Part shown: one piece after another, positions 12,476 through 23,700 of the stretch
How the letters are laid out: each line of letters opens with the position of its first letter
How positions within the stretch are numbered: position 1 is the first letter of the stretch
From: Tolypeutes matacus
Taxonomy: Eukaryota; Chordata; Mammalia; Cingulata; Chlamyphoridae
Length of the DNA: 64,000 nt
Assembly: GCA_026826555.1 (NCBI GenBank)
Contig: JAKSZT010054304.1
Span: 36,325,424-36,389,423 of the forward strand
Direction of reading: 5' to 3'
Position numbers and translations under genes: made by a program
Notes under the pieces: generated by a model
Told to the model about the DNA's origin: nothing
The model's input: the letters and a program-made list of their open reading frames with translations, nothing else
Database searches by the model: none

Positions 12476-12968
12476 AACCCTTGTCAGATATGTGATTGCC
12501 AAATATTTTCTCCCATTGAGTCAGCTGCCTTTTTTACCCTTTTGACAATGTCCTATGAGGTGCAAAAGTGTTTAGTTTTGAGGAGGTCCCATTTGTCTAT
12601 TTTTTCTTTTGTTGCTTGTGTTCGGGTGTAAGATTTAAGAAGCTAACACCAAGTAGCAGGGATTCAATGCCCTACTGACACGGCCCAATCAAAGCCCTAA
12701 TCAGAATTTAATCATGTCTAAAGGAACAGACCAGTTTACAAACATAATCCAATATCTATTTTTGTAATTCGTAAATAATGCCAGACTGCTACAAACTCTT
12801 ATTGGATATGTGATTGCCAAATATTTTCTCCCATTGAAACAGTTGCCTTTTTACCCTTTTGACAATGTCCTTTGAGGTGCAAAAGTGTTTACTTTTGAGG
12901 AGGTCCCATTTGTCTATTTTTTCTTTTGTTGCTTGTGTTTGGGGTGTAAGATTTAAGAAACTATCACC
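12387..12968. repeat. Tandem duplication spanning the LTR/L1 border
   Basis: Unit 1 (12387-12650, 264 bp) and unit 2 (12651-12968, 318 bp) both contain the end of the LTR followed by the adjoining L1 ORF2 sequence. They differ by scattered substitutions and by a 54-bp block present only in unit 2 (after 'aagccctaatc'). Because both copies carry the LTR/L1 junction, the duplication happened after the LTR inserted. Short 'cacc' homology sits at the breakpoint. Confidence 0.9.
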
Positions 12969-13539
12969 TACCACAAGATCTTGAAGATATTTTTGCACAT
13001 TTTCCTCTAGGATTTTTATTGTTGTCACTTTTATATTTAGGTCCTAGTTCCATTTCGGGGTAATTTTTGTCTAAGGTGTGACTTAGGGGTCTTCTTCCTT
13101 TCTTTTGGAGATAGATATCCAGTTCTCTCAACACCATTTGTTGAAAAGACTGCTCTGACCCAGCGGGGAGGGCTTGACCTCTTTATCTAGAGTCACTTGA
13201 ATGTAGATGTGAGGGTCTATTTCTGAGTTCTAGATTCAGTTCCACTGGTTACTGTGTCTGTCTCTATGCCAGTACCATGCTGTTTTACCATTGCAGCTAA
13301 GTAATATGCTTTAAAATCCAGAAGAGAGAGTTCTCCTAAGTCGTTCTTCTTTTTTAAGACCTTTTGCTATTTGGGGCCCCTGACCCTTCCAAATAAATTT
13401 GATAATTGGTTTTTCCATTTCTGCAAAATGGCTGTTGTGTTTTTCATTGGGATTGTGTTCAGTCTGTAAATCAGTTTGGGCAAAATTGACTTCTTAATGA
13501 TATTCAGTCTTCCAACCCATGAACATGGAATGTCCTTCC

Positions 13540-16000
13540 ATTTATTTGTCTTCTTCAGTTTCTTTCAGCAATGTTTTGCAGTTTTCTGAATACCAGCCCT
13601 TTATGCCCTTGCTTAAGTTTATTTCTAAATATTTGATTCTTTTAGTTGCTATTATAAATGGAATTTTCTTTCTGATTTCTTCCTCAGATTGTACATCTGT
13701 AGTGTGCAGAAACACTATTGATTTCTGCATATTAATCTTATATCCCACTTTGCTGATCTTGTGTATTACTTCTAGTAGCTTTGTTGTGGATTTTTCAGGA
13801 GATTCTAGATATAGGTTCATATAATCAGCAAATAGTGCAAGTTTTCCTTCTTTCTTTCCTATTGGGGTGACTTTAAATTTTTTCATTTAACCTAATTGTT
13901 CTTGCTAGAACCTCTAGCATGATACTGAGTAGCAATGGTAACAATTGGCATCCTTGTCTTGTTCCTGATCTCAGTGAGAAAGCTTTCAGTCTTTCACCAT
14001 TAAGTACAATGCTAGATGTAGGTTTTTTAATATATGCCCTTTATAATAATAAGAGAGCTTCCTTCTATCCCTATTTTTTGGAGTGTTTTAATGAAGAAAG
14101 GGTGCTGCACTTTGTCAAATGCCTTTTCTGTATCAATTGAGAGGATCATATAGTTTTTCTTTTCCAACTTATCAATGTGGTTTATTACAATAAGTGATTT
14201 TCTTGTGTTGAACCACCCTTGCATACTTGGGATAAAACCCACTTGATCATGATGTGTAATTCTTTTAATGTGCTATTGGACTCGGTTTGCAAGTATTTTG
14301 TTGAGGATTTTTGCATCTATATACATTAGAGATGTTGGTCTGTAATTTTCTTTTTTTGTAGTATCTCTATCTCATTTTGGTATTAGGGTGATGTTAGCTT
14401 CATAGAATGAGTTTGGTAGCTTTCTTTCCTGTTCAATATTTTGGAAGAGCTTGAGAAATATTGATTTTAGATAATCTTTGAATGATTGGTAAGATTGACC
14501 TGTGAAACCATCCGGTCCTGGGTTTTTCATCTTTGGGAGCTTTTTTTATGACTGTTTCAATGTCTTCACTTGTGATTGGTTTGTTGAGGCCTCTATTTCT
14601 TCTAGGGTCAGTATAGGGGTTTGTGTGTTTCTAGGAATTTGACCATCTCCTTTACATTGTTTCATCTTTTGACACTCAGTTGTTTATAGTATCCTCTCAT
14701 GATCTCTCTTATTTCTGCAGGGTCAGTGGTAAAGCTTCCCCTCTCATTTCTTATTTTATTTATTTGTGTCAATGCTCTATTTTCCTTCGTCAGTCTTGCT
14801 AAGTTTTTGATTTTGTTGATCTTCTGAAAGAACCAACTTCGCCTTTGTTGATTCTATTGGTTTTTTGTTGTTGTTGTTTTCTCAATTTCATTTATTTCTC
14901 CTCTGATCTTGACTATTTCTTTCCTTAGGTTTGGATTGAGATTAGTTTGCTGTTCTTTTGCTAGTTCCTCCAGGTGTGCAGTTAGACTTAGCTCTTTCTT
15001 CTTTTTTAATGTAAGCATTGAGGGCTATAAATTTCCCTCTCAACACTGCCTCTGCAGTGTCTCATAGGTTTTGATATGTTGTGTTCTCGTTTTCATTTGT
15101 CTCACGATAATTACTGAATTCTCTTGCAATATCTTCTTTGACCGACTGATTAAGAGTGTGTTGTTTAATCTCTATATATTTATGAATTTTCTACATTTCA
15201 GTCCATTAATGATTTACAGTTTCATTTCTTTCTGATCAGAGAAAGTGTTTTGTATAACTTCAATCTTTCTAAGTTTATTGAGACTTGTCTTTTCATGAAT
15301 TTGTGTGTCATCCTTGAGCAGGGGCCATGCTAATCTTCTCTGTATCATTCCCATTTTTAGTATATGTGCTGCCAAAGTGAGCACTTGAGACTTGTCTTTT
15401 GACCCAACATATAATCTATCTTGGAAAAGATCCATTGGCACTTGAAAAGAAAGTATATCCTGCTATTTTGGGGTGCAATGCTGTATAGATGTCTGTTAGG
15501 TCTAGTTCATTTATCATATTATTCAAGATCTCTGTTTCTTTATTTATCTTTTGTCCAGATGTTCTATCCAATACTGAGAGTGATATATTGATGTCTCCAA
15601 CAATTATTGTAGAGACATCTATTTCTCCCTTCAGTTTGGCTAGTGTGTGCTTCATGTATCTTGAGGCACTCAGGTTAGGTGCATAAATATTTAGTATAGT
15701 CATTTCTTCTTGGTGAATAGTCTTTTTATTAATATATAATGACCTTCTTCAACCCTTATAACCATTTGGATTTGAAATCTATTTTGTCTAATATGAGTAT
15801 CACTACTCCAGCTCTTGTTTGATTAATATTTTCATGGAATATCTTTTTCCAGCCTTTCACTTTTAAGTTGCTTGTACCCTTATGTCTGAGGCATGTCTCT
15901 TGTAGACAACATACAGATGGCTCATATTTTTATCCATTCTATTAGTCTATGTCTTTTGATTGGGGAGTTCAAGCTATTAACAGTCAATGCTTTTAGTGCA
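13540..16000 (-). pseudogene. L1 ORF2 remnant of the nested minus-strand L1
   Basis: Read on the minus strand from 16000, ORF2 opens with a decayed version of the VNGLNAPIKRHR block (here VNSLNSPIKRHR). The endonuclease follows (15416-15703: TILNIYAPN, IIVGDINISLSVLDR, TFFSSANGSFPR). The reverse transcriptase then appears at 14027-14242 ([16 protein letters not shown]) and 13542-13886, where the catalytic FADD reads FADY. Frameshifts and stops separate the pieces and a U6 insertion splits the endonuclease. It cannot encode a working enzyme. Confidence 0.85.
15294..15384 (-). pseudogene. RNU6 (pseudogene): U6 snRNA retropseudogene
   Basis: U6 snRNA is the catalytic-core RNA of the spliceosome. 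Read on the minus strand, this 91-bp stretch starts GTGCTCACTTTGGCAGC and continues through the ACAGAGA region ('gatacagagaagatt') and the 'gcatggcccctg' block. It stops about 17 nt before the normal U6 3' end. It is flanked by a perfect 16-bp target-site duplication, ttgagacttgtctttt (15278-15293 and 15385-15400), and has no poly(A). That fits a tailless, L1-mobilised snRNA copy. It has no U6 promoter, since L1 sequence surrounds it, and substitutions are present, so it is not expressed as U6. Confidence 0.93.
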
Positions 16001-16399
16001 AAGGCATTACTTACTTCATCCATTTTGTCTTTTGGCTCCCTGTTTTCATATTGTTCTATTGTCTGTCTTTTTACCCTTTAGTTTACTTTTTCTAACAGTC
16101 TTCATTTCTACACTATTTTCCAAATCCCTCACCCTTGTTTTTCCCTTTCTTTTAATTCTTTGAAGTGATTTAAGAGAGTTGTGTGATTATCACTGATTGT
16201 CTTAAATCCTGTATCTCTTCAGGATATTTGTTAAGTTCCTTTGGCTGGGGCATCTCTTCTTGCTTCCTAGAATGGCTTGTTAATTTTTTCTGATGTCTGA
16301 GCATCTTAATATGTTGGTGAATTTATTCTGATGGCCAATTTCTCTCTCTTGCTTATTTTTTTTTCCCCCACAACTCTTCTTTGATATTTGGTTCAACTT

Positions 16400-17006
16400 A
16401 TTCTAAGTCTTTAAAATTGTCCAGATTAATTCACCAAAATTGGGCTGGGGACTCACTAATGGGGTGCAGATTTTCTCCCAGGGTTTAGGATACAGAGAGA
16501 ACAAAAACAGTTTTTGTCCACTCAATTTACAGATAGGCCAGCAGGTGGTGCTTGTAAGCTCACTTTTCCACTGAGGTGTTTCAGTCTTCACCTGTGTGCC
16601 TGTGGTGAGTCTCCAGAGCAGAGGCAAAAAACGGGTTCTCCTTGTCAAATTCACTGAAGTAACCCCCCCCCAACTCCCTCTCCCTTTTCCTTTGAAACAG
16701 TTGGCAGGAAGTAAGATGTCTTTGCCCCTCTCAGTAAGCTGCATTGGATTTTACTCCAGCTTAATATCTTGGGGGTGGTGGAGAGGAGCCCTTCCCAGCT
16801 GCCATGAGAGTTTGGTAACTCACGTTTGTTTTTTTCAACTTCTTCACTTCTAAGTGCCTCCCCCTCTTGGGAGTTGTGTAGCACTGTCCTAATCTGCTGA
16901 TCCCCAAAGCAGATCCCTCAGACAGCTTTTGGCTGTTTCTCTGTTGTTTTTCTGAGAGAGTTGACCTCTGCCTCTTAGTCTGATGCCATTTTTCTCTAAT
17001 CGCTCC
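16400..17006 (-). promoter_or_regulatory. 5' UTR of the nested minus-strand L1
   Basis: This stretch is clearly richer in G+C than its surroundings and lies between the ORF1 remnant and the right-hand target-site duplication. That is the position of the L1 internal promoter. It contains a (C)n run near 16664-16673 and open frames on both strands (for example 16403-16744), which I take as by-products of composition. Unlike the L1 at 51817-58596, I see no tandem monomers here. Confidence 0.6.
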
Positions 17007-18760
17007 AGTGATTTTTGACAAGCCTGTCAAACCCACCCAGCTTGGTAAGACCAGTCTATTCAACAAATGGTGCTGGGATAACTGGATATCTATATTCAAA
17101 AGAAAGAAAGAGGACCTCTATCTCACACTTTATACAAAAATTAACTCAAAATGGATCAAAGACCTAAGTATAAAAGCTAGAAGCATAATGCTCCTAGAAG
17201 AAAATGCAGTAAAACATTTTCAAGTCCTGGTGGTAGGAGGTGCGTTCTTAAAGATTACACTGAAAGCATGAGCAATGAAAGAAAACATGGATAAATGGGA
17301 TCTCCTCAAGCTTAAACACCTTAGTGATTCAAAACACTTCATCAAGAAGGTGAAAAGGCAGCCCACTCAATGGGAAAAAATATTTGGAAATCATATATCT
17401 GATAAGGGTTTGATTTCCATTCTATATAAAGAGATCAACAATAAAAGAACAAGCAATCCAATTAAAAATGGGCAAAAGACTTAAATAAACATTTCTTCAA
17501 AAAGGAAATATAAATGGCCAAAATCACAGGAAAAAAATGTTCAGTATCACTTGCTATTAGGGAAATGAAAATCAAAATGACAATAAGATATCATCTCTCA
17601 CTTCTTAGAATGACCATTATTAAAAAAAAAAAAAAATAAGTGCTGGAGAGGATGTGGAGATATAGGAACACTCTTTCACTGTTGGTGGGATTGTAAAATG
17701 GTGCAGCCTCTGTGAAAAACAGTTTATCAGTTCATCAGGAAGATAAATATAGAATTGTCATGTGATCCAGCAATTTTTTTACTAGGAATATATCTAGAAT
17801 TACTGAAAACTGTAATGTGTATAGACATATGAACACCGATGTTCATAGTAGCATTGTTCATAACTGCCAAAAGATGGAAACAACTCAAGTGTCCATCAAA
17901 CAATGAATGGATAAACAAAATGTGGTTTAAATATTCGATGGACTATTTTGCTGCAGTATGAAGAAATGAAATTTGGACACATATGATATCATGAATGAAT
18001 CTTGAAGACATTATGCTAAGTGAAATAAGCCCGACACAAAAGGACAAATATTGCATGGTCCCACTAATATGAACTAGATACGACGAATAAATGCATGGAG
18101 TTAAAACCTACAGTATAGATTATTAGGAGATAAGAGGAGATTGTGAAAGAGTGATGATGCTTAATTTATGAAGTTTTAATTAACTAGACTTAAATGTGTG
18201 GAAATGGATAAAGTTGATGGTAACACGTTATACGGCGAGTGGCAGCTGGTTTTTAAATGGGATTGTGGCTGAAAAGGAAAGTCTAGGGAAGTAAATGTTA
18301 ATTGAAAGGAAGCTAGAAAATAATCTAAGGACTGAATAACACAGTGCACCCAGAAGTGGATGAGAATTGCTGTTAATAGTACAAATGAAACAATGTCCTT
18401 CTGTGAACTAGAACAGATGTATGTCACTATTGCAGGATGGTGGGAATGTGGAGAAGCATGGGAAAATTACAATTAATGTAATCCGCAGATTATAGTTAAC
18501 AACAATACTGTAATATTCTTCCATCAATGGCAAAGATGTATTGTGTTAATAATGGAGGGTTATGAAAAAATATGCCAAATGTATGCTATGGACCATAGTT
18601 AGTGGTAATTATCTGATGATATTATCTCATAATCTGTAACAAATGTTCCACAATGGCGTCGTATGTTGTTGAAGGGTTGTTGTATGGGAATTCTATACAA
18701 GGGCATGATTGTTTTGTAGGTTCTCAACTTCTGTAATAAAAATTTTTTTAAATGTAGATG
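17007..18760 (+). mobile_element. Plus-strand L1, second half with long 3' UTR
   Basis: This continues the L1 interrupted at 11324. The C-terminal ORF2 region is readable in pieces (17008-17271 with 'aacaaatggtgctgggat' coding; 17275-17484). The usual L1 blocks up to 'gaagacattatgctaagtg' follow. A 3' UTR of about 650-700 bp comes next, ending near 'cttctgtaataaaaattttt'. The reverse of this same 3' UTR is found at 51817-52680, so both L1s belong to related families. Stops are frequent. Confidence 0.88.
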
Positions 18761-18849
18761 AAATAGAATAAAGACCTTAAATCCAGAGAATTACTGAAAT
18801 ATTTGAGAAACAAAATGGAGACCATAGTAACAGAAGTAGAATGAATGAC

Positions 18850-19120
18850 TGTTTAGTTTGCTAAGCTGATGAGAACAGATAACGTAAAATGTATTTGCTT
18901 TAACTATGGGCATGTATTAGCTCACAAGTGTACAGTTTTGAAGCCATGAAAATGTCCAATTCAAGGCATCATCAAGATGATGCTTTCCTCCTGACGACCT
19001 GATATGGGTATCTTGGACACTGCTGTCATATGGCGAATCACATGGTGGTGTCTACTTGTCTCTCCCTTCTCTTCCGAGTTTTGTTGTTTTTCAGCATCTT
19101 TCTTCCATGGCGCTCTCTCG

Positions 19121-19159
<39 letters not shown>

Positions 19160-19390
19160 TCCCTCTCCCTCTCCCTCTCCCTCTCCCTCTCTCTCTCTGA
19201 ATTATATTCTGGTATAAACTCTATAAACTCCAGCAAGACTCCAATAAGAAGATTAAGACCCATCCTAGGCCATGCCTTAACTGAAGTAATCTAATTAAAA
19301 GGCCCTACATAAAATAGGTTTATGTGCACAGGAATGAATTAGCTTTAAGAACTTGATTTTCTGAGGTACATATAGTTTCAAACCACCACA
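18850..19390 (-). mobile_element. MaLR-like LTR, minus strand, with internal microsatellite
   Basis: It begins tgtttagtttgctaagctg and ends 'tttcaaaccaccaca', as do the copies at 28192 and 33682. Shared blocks include 'caaggcatcatcaagatgat', 'tctcccttctcttccgagt' and 'gattaagacccatcctaggc'. A CT-rich microsatellite occupies its middle (19111-19198). No clear target-site duplication was found. Confidence 0.78.
19111..19198. repeat. Compound (CT)n / (CCCTCT)n microsatellite
   Basis: An 88-bp pure pyrimidine tract with a few G interruptions at its left end: (CT)n, then about six CCCTCT units, then (CT)n. It sits where other LTR copies of this family have a 'ttctctct' block, so it probably expanded from that seed. 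It creates apparent Ser-Leu and Arg-Glu open frames that are not genes. Confidence 0.95.
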
Positions 19391-19499
19391 ACCATTAGAA
19401 TAGTAAAAGGAGAAACATTTAGAGAGATGGTGGGAGACCAACTTATGTGAGGATTTGTAGCCATTATTTTGATTTGGCATTTCCAATGAGTTATTGCAG

Positions 19500-20160
19500 A
19501 AACGGAGAAATAGAGTGACCCCATTTTATTTGTATTCTAAAAGGATTACTCCATCTTCAGTGCTAAGAGTATGCTTTGGGGTTGAAGAGAAAATCAAGAA
19601 AACCTGCTCATTTCAGCTAACCAAGTTATAGACTATTGGGTATGGACCATGGTGTTAACAGGGGAGATAATGAAAAATGTTCAGAATCTATAATATGAAA
19701 GTAGTGTCATTTATTTTCATGATCCATTGATATGGGGTTTAATACGTAATATATAAATAAAGAAGAATATTCCTGGAGGAATTCTGTTTTTGACCAGATG
19801 GAGTTACCACTCTCTGAGAAGAGGAAAGATGCGATTGCAAGAAAATTTGAGATTTAATTTTGTACAGGTTATATTTGGAATCCTGATTATTCAGTTGTAA
19901 ATGAGTCTGGAGTTTGGGAAAGATGTCTAAGCTGGAGACATATAATGTTTGGATTTGTTGGCATGTGATTTTATTTAAAGTTCTCATAAAAGAGGAGATA
20001 GGCCATCAAAGGATTAAGTATAGATAGAGAAGAAGAGATAATGAACAAAACCTGATCTCTGATGAACTTCAATGTAATAGGTCATGAAACAGGAAGCAAC
20101 AATGGAGTAGCTGATGAGATAGGAGAATGTGTGTGTAGAAAGCCCTGAGAAGGAAATACA
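19500..20160 (+). repeat. Ancient mammalian interspersed repeat, unnamed
   Basis: A chain of diverged blocks recalls a common old mammalian repeat: 'tgtattctaaaaggattact', 'gatggagttaccactctctg', 'gagtctggagtttgggaaag', 'taagctggagacatata', 'gtatagatagagaagaagag'. A later segment of the same family appears at 29826-30005. I cannot name the family with confidence. Confidence 0.45.
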
Positions 20161-20554
20161 TCAGAAGGAAAAGTAATTTATTCTTTTGAATGCCAAAAAA
20201 CACTTGCATTTACCTTGGATTTAAGTGCTTCCCAGTCACTTTAGAAACCAAGCTAGATTATGTCTGTGTAGGTAAAGCTAGTCTACTATATGGAGAAGCC
20301 ACTGATGCATATGAATTCCTGAATCTCAACTTCTCTGGGAAAATTCATATCTTCTAAAACCTATATATTTTTTCCCCTCTTCTCAGCCTCAAAGGGGAAC
20401 TTGAATGACCTCTGATCTATCTCTTGGGATATCTACAAAACTTGTTTAAAAGTGGGAATTTAAAACAAAGAGAAAAAAAAGAAAAATATTTCCAGCAGTG
20501 TAAATGTTTCCTAAAATCCTCAGCCATGGGCAATTATTCACATGCTGATTGATT

Positions 20555-20725
20555 AGTGTGCCAATGATTCTTTGTGAGACAAGGAAATTTCCTGGGTGCT
20601 GCAGCAAATGGTGATCAAAATAGACAAGGCCCCTATCTTCCAGGAGCATACTAGTGGAGAAGATAGATAATAAGCAAATAATGACACAAACATATTCTTG
20701 AATATGTGATAACCAAGGGGATTTG
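20555..20725 (+). repeat. Ancient repeat fragment, unnamed
   Basis: The blocks 'gggtgctgcagcaaatgg', 'aatagacaaggcccctat' and 'cttccaggagcatactagtg' followed by 'gatagataataagcaaataa' match a familiar old mammalian repeat pattern. The family is not resolved. Confidence 0.45.
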
Positions 20726-23700
20726 GAGATGCAGCATTATAATATAAAATTAACACATCCAAAAATATTGATTTTAAAACAGTAAACTTCATGATCAGGG
20801 ATAATTAGCATTGAGATAATGGACAGACTTCAAGTGATCTGAGTCTGTGAAATTACCTGCAAAATCTTGTGAGTGTGTGAATAAGCAAATTTCTCCTGAT
20901 GAAAGGAGGCTCAGAGCTGTCATCTATTGCCAAACAGTCCTTTGACCCCAACAGTTTATGAACAGTACTCGAGATGAAAGCTAAAATAGTATTTTAAGCA
21001 TCTTAGAGTTTCTAAGTAGCCAGATGTTTGGAAGCATGAGGACACATACATGGATGATTGACTAAATTTCATTTTCATATGGATATTTTGAAAAGCAGTA
21101 CTTTGTGTAAAATCATGCAAATTAGCTCATTAGTTTGGAGATAGAGCAATTAACGCTGGAATATGACCAGACATTAAGATTCAAAGGATGGGATAAAGTT
21201 TAAAATCTTCCTTACTTGCAGGTTGATAGATTTTGTGTAAGATTTTGTAAGGGACATAAGACAAGCAAACAGAGACATTTCACTGTGCTAGAAGAGAGAA
21301 TCAAAACAAAGAGAAGTAAGCTATGGCTTAAGGTGCCTTCTGGATATTCCCCTTTGATTGCTTTTGAATATTATAATTTATACAGAACTTCTGTCTTTAA
21401 AGCAAGGTGGCAGATGATGTCTTAAGTGTACTCAGTGTGCCTTCTTGATTGAATGTCTCAGGGACATTTCATAAATTCCACAGCTGCTTATTCTTTCCTC
21501 AAAGATGTGAAAATATTTTCCCTAAGTAAAGTTTTTTTTTTCACTTTATATCCAAACCTAGACTTAAAAAAAAATTGAATGAGATTTGCTATCACTTTAT
21601 GTTTTTTTCCTTTGATTCTTCAAGTTAATACTGTTCAGAATGAATCATAGCTAGGGGTTGCCAAAGGAGTCAGTGCAAAAGAGCTAAAGGAGTTCGCTTG
21701 CAAGGATTAGCAGAAGATCTGGCCTGTTATTCTTTCTCCAAAATCATTTACTTGCTCGCATAAAAATGCAGATCCTTCACTGGCAATATATATATATATA
21801 TTTTGTTATACATTTTTAACAGCCTACTTTATTGCTAATGAATTATGGTCTTTACTCATAATGTAAAAAGAAAGCATAAACACAAATGCAACCTTGGCTT
21901 GGAATATGGTTATGAGGGGAAAACCCTCTGCTCTGCCCCTTCCTCACCATCCTGACATAAGACTTCAGTTTCTCCTCCTCAGGATCACTTTCCACAGAAT
22001 GTTCCTACATATCAATGAATTAAATGTCAAAACTGTCCAGATTATAGAAAACTCTGAGAAAATGCAGTGATTATATTTTCAATTTTTTCTGAGATAGACT
22101 CTTTGATATTTTTTTAAAGGTATATTTCTAGGAAAATAGCTATTTTAGAACAAGAAAGAATTTAGCATATAGTGCCTAGCGCTATATAATAGTCCTTGTG
22201 TTTTAATATTCAAAGGTTTAGGTAGGTTCAGCTAGTTAGGCAAAAAACTCATTTCTTAATACTTTGTCTACATAAAACGGGTTAAAGGAACATATATTAC
22301 CAGCTTTATATCCAGCTGAATACACTTTTATTTCATTTTTAGAAATTAATATATGTTTTAAAAATAGTTCAGATAGAAAAATAGCCTAATAAATATTAAA
22401 AACATATTTCTTAAATATTTTATTCACAAACATTTCAATCATTTGTTAAAGCATAAATAGAAATTTCACTAGGGCTATGTTTACTATGTTAAGAATGCCT
22501 TAAATTCTCAACTCCTGTTTATGTACCCTGAGAGTTCCAGAAATTCAGACTCACCAGGGGAACAGATGAATGAATTTAATGCAGAGGCTGAGGAGCATAT
22601 TTTCTTAAAGATTCATAGTGTATGTATTCTGGTATGTGGCATTTTTTCTTGATGTTAAATCTATAAAAATGATGAGCTGGTGTGTGGACTCACAGTTTGT
22701 GGAAGCAATAACTAGACTGGTGCTTTAATTATAAATGATATTAGAAGAATTTCAGAATATAAGGATAATCATCCACATTTTAATAAGTGAAAATAGAGAA
22801 AGATATAAAATTCATTATTTGTGTTTTATATTTTGCAAAGCAAATCATTGCATCCTGTAGTAAATTACTTGCAGCAGCATATTCATAGCATTATGCAGAG
22901 CATAATGTCAGTCAAATCTCTGTCACAGAGAAGAGCTTCTAAAGGGCAATCAGTACCGAGAACTCTTTTAGCTTTCTATGTGCAATTCTAAGCTTATAAA
23001 ATATCCTCCTCATGTGCTATTTGTTTCACTTGTCTCTGGAGATTCTATTTGGCATCATGTTCTAGAGAGAAAAGCATACATGTATTTTTCCAAAAACAAA
23101 ATTAAATAATAAAAATCCGATCTGTGAAAGTGTTTTGCAAAGACATTACCTTATAAATATATATATATTTTAAATATTAACTGATGACAGTAAAAAGTTA
23201 TCAAAACAAGAGATTTTTGGAGTAAAATACTAATGTCTTCTTTGAGGGAAAAAGCCAAATACAGTAATGTATGTAAGTTTTTCCTACCATATGTTAAGTT
23301 ACATATGCCTTATCCCTGTTTAGTTTCTAAGAGCTGTAAAGAAGGAGGGGAAAAAAAAGAGTCACAGAAAATGTAATAAATGGGCTTAAGTTTCCTTTTG
23401 CAGTCAGGAGGAAAATGAGCCATAATTTTGCCTCAGAGTACAGGTGGGAAAAGTTCATTGTTATTTTAAAAGGATTAGTAGTTACTCTTCTTTTACTCTA
23501 GTAAATGGGGATTTAAGAATACAAAAAAATGTCATTAAATTTCAGCTTCATACAATTAAAATTTACTTAACCATAAAGTCACATCCTGTACATCTGGATA
23601 GCTCTACATTTAGGAGAGAGATTGGACAACTAATGTGATTTAATTTAAAGATTAAGTGTAATAAGCTTATTCCTTGATTCTAACATGGCCAAGTGTATGT

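Larger units (their letters stand above)
11325..17006 (-). mobile_element. Minus-strand L1 inserted in the plus-strand L1
   Basis: It is flanked by a perfect 10-bp target-site duplication, agtgattttt, at 11315-11324 and 17007-17016, which proves a single insertion event. On the minus strand the order is 5' UTR (right end), a remnant of the ORF1 N-terminus (about 16100-16400), ORF2, then a 3' UTR-like end (11325-11540). Most of ORF1, including its RNA-binding domain, is missing. The 3' end jumps from ORF2 directly to the terminal 3' UTR at about 11540. Inside it lie a later LTR (11940-12475), a tandem duplication (12387-12968) and a U6 retropseudogene (15294-15384). Removing these, the L1 is about 5 kb. 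Confidence 0.88.

Noticed and set aside
16403..17099. Overlapping frames of 112-113 codons
   Set aside because: They lie in the L1 5' UTR on several frames and strands with no homology to ORF1 or ORF2.
18961..19294. Arg-Glu and Ser-Leu repeat proteins on both strands
   Set aside because: They are translations of the CT/CCCTCT microsatellite inside an LTR.
21787..21800. CRISPR-like or satellite repeats
   Set aside because: Only simple AT runs and microsatellites are present. No spaced direct repeats exist, and the window is eukaryotic.
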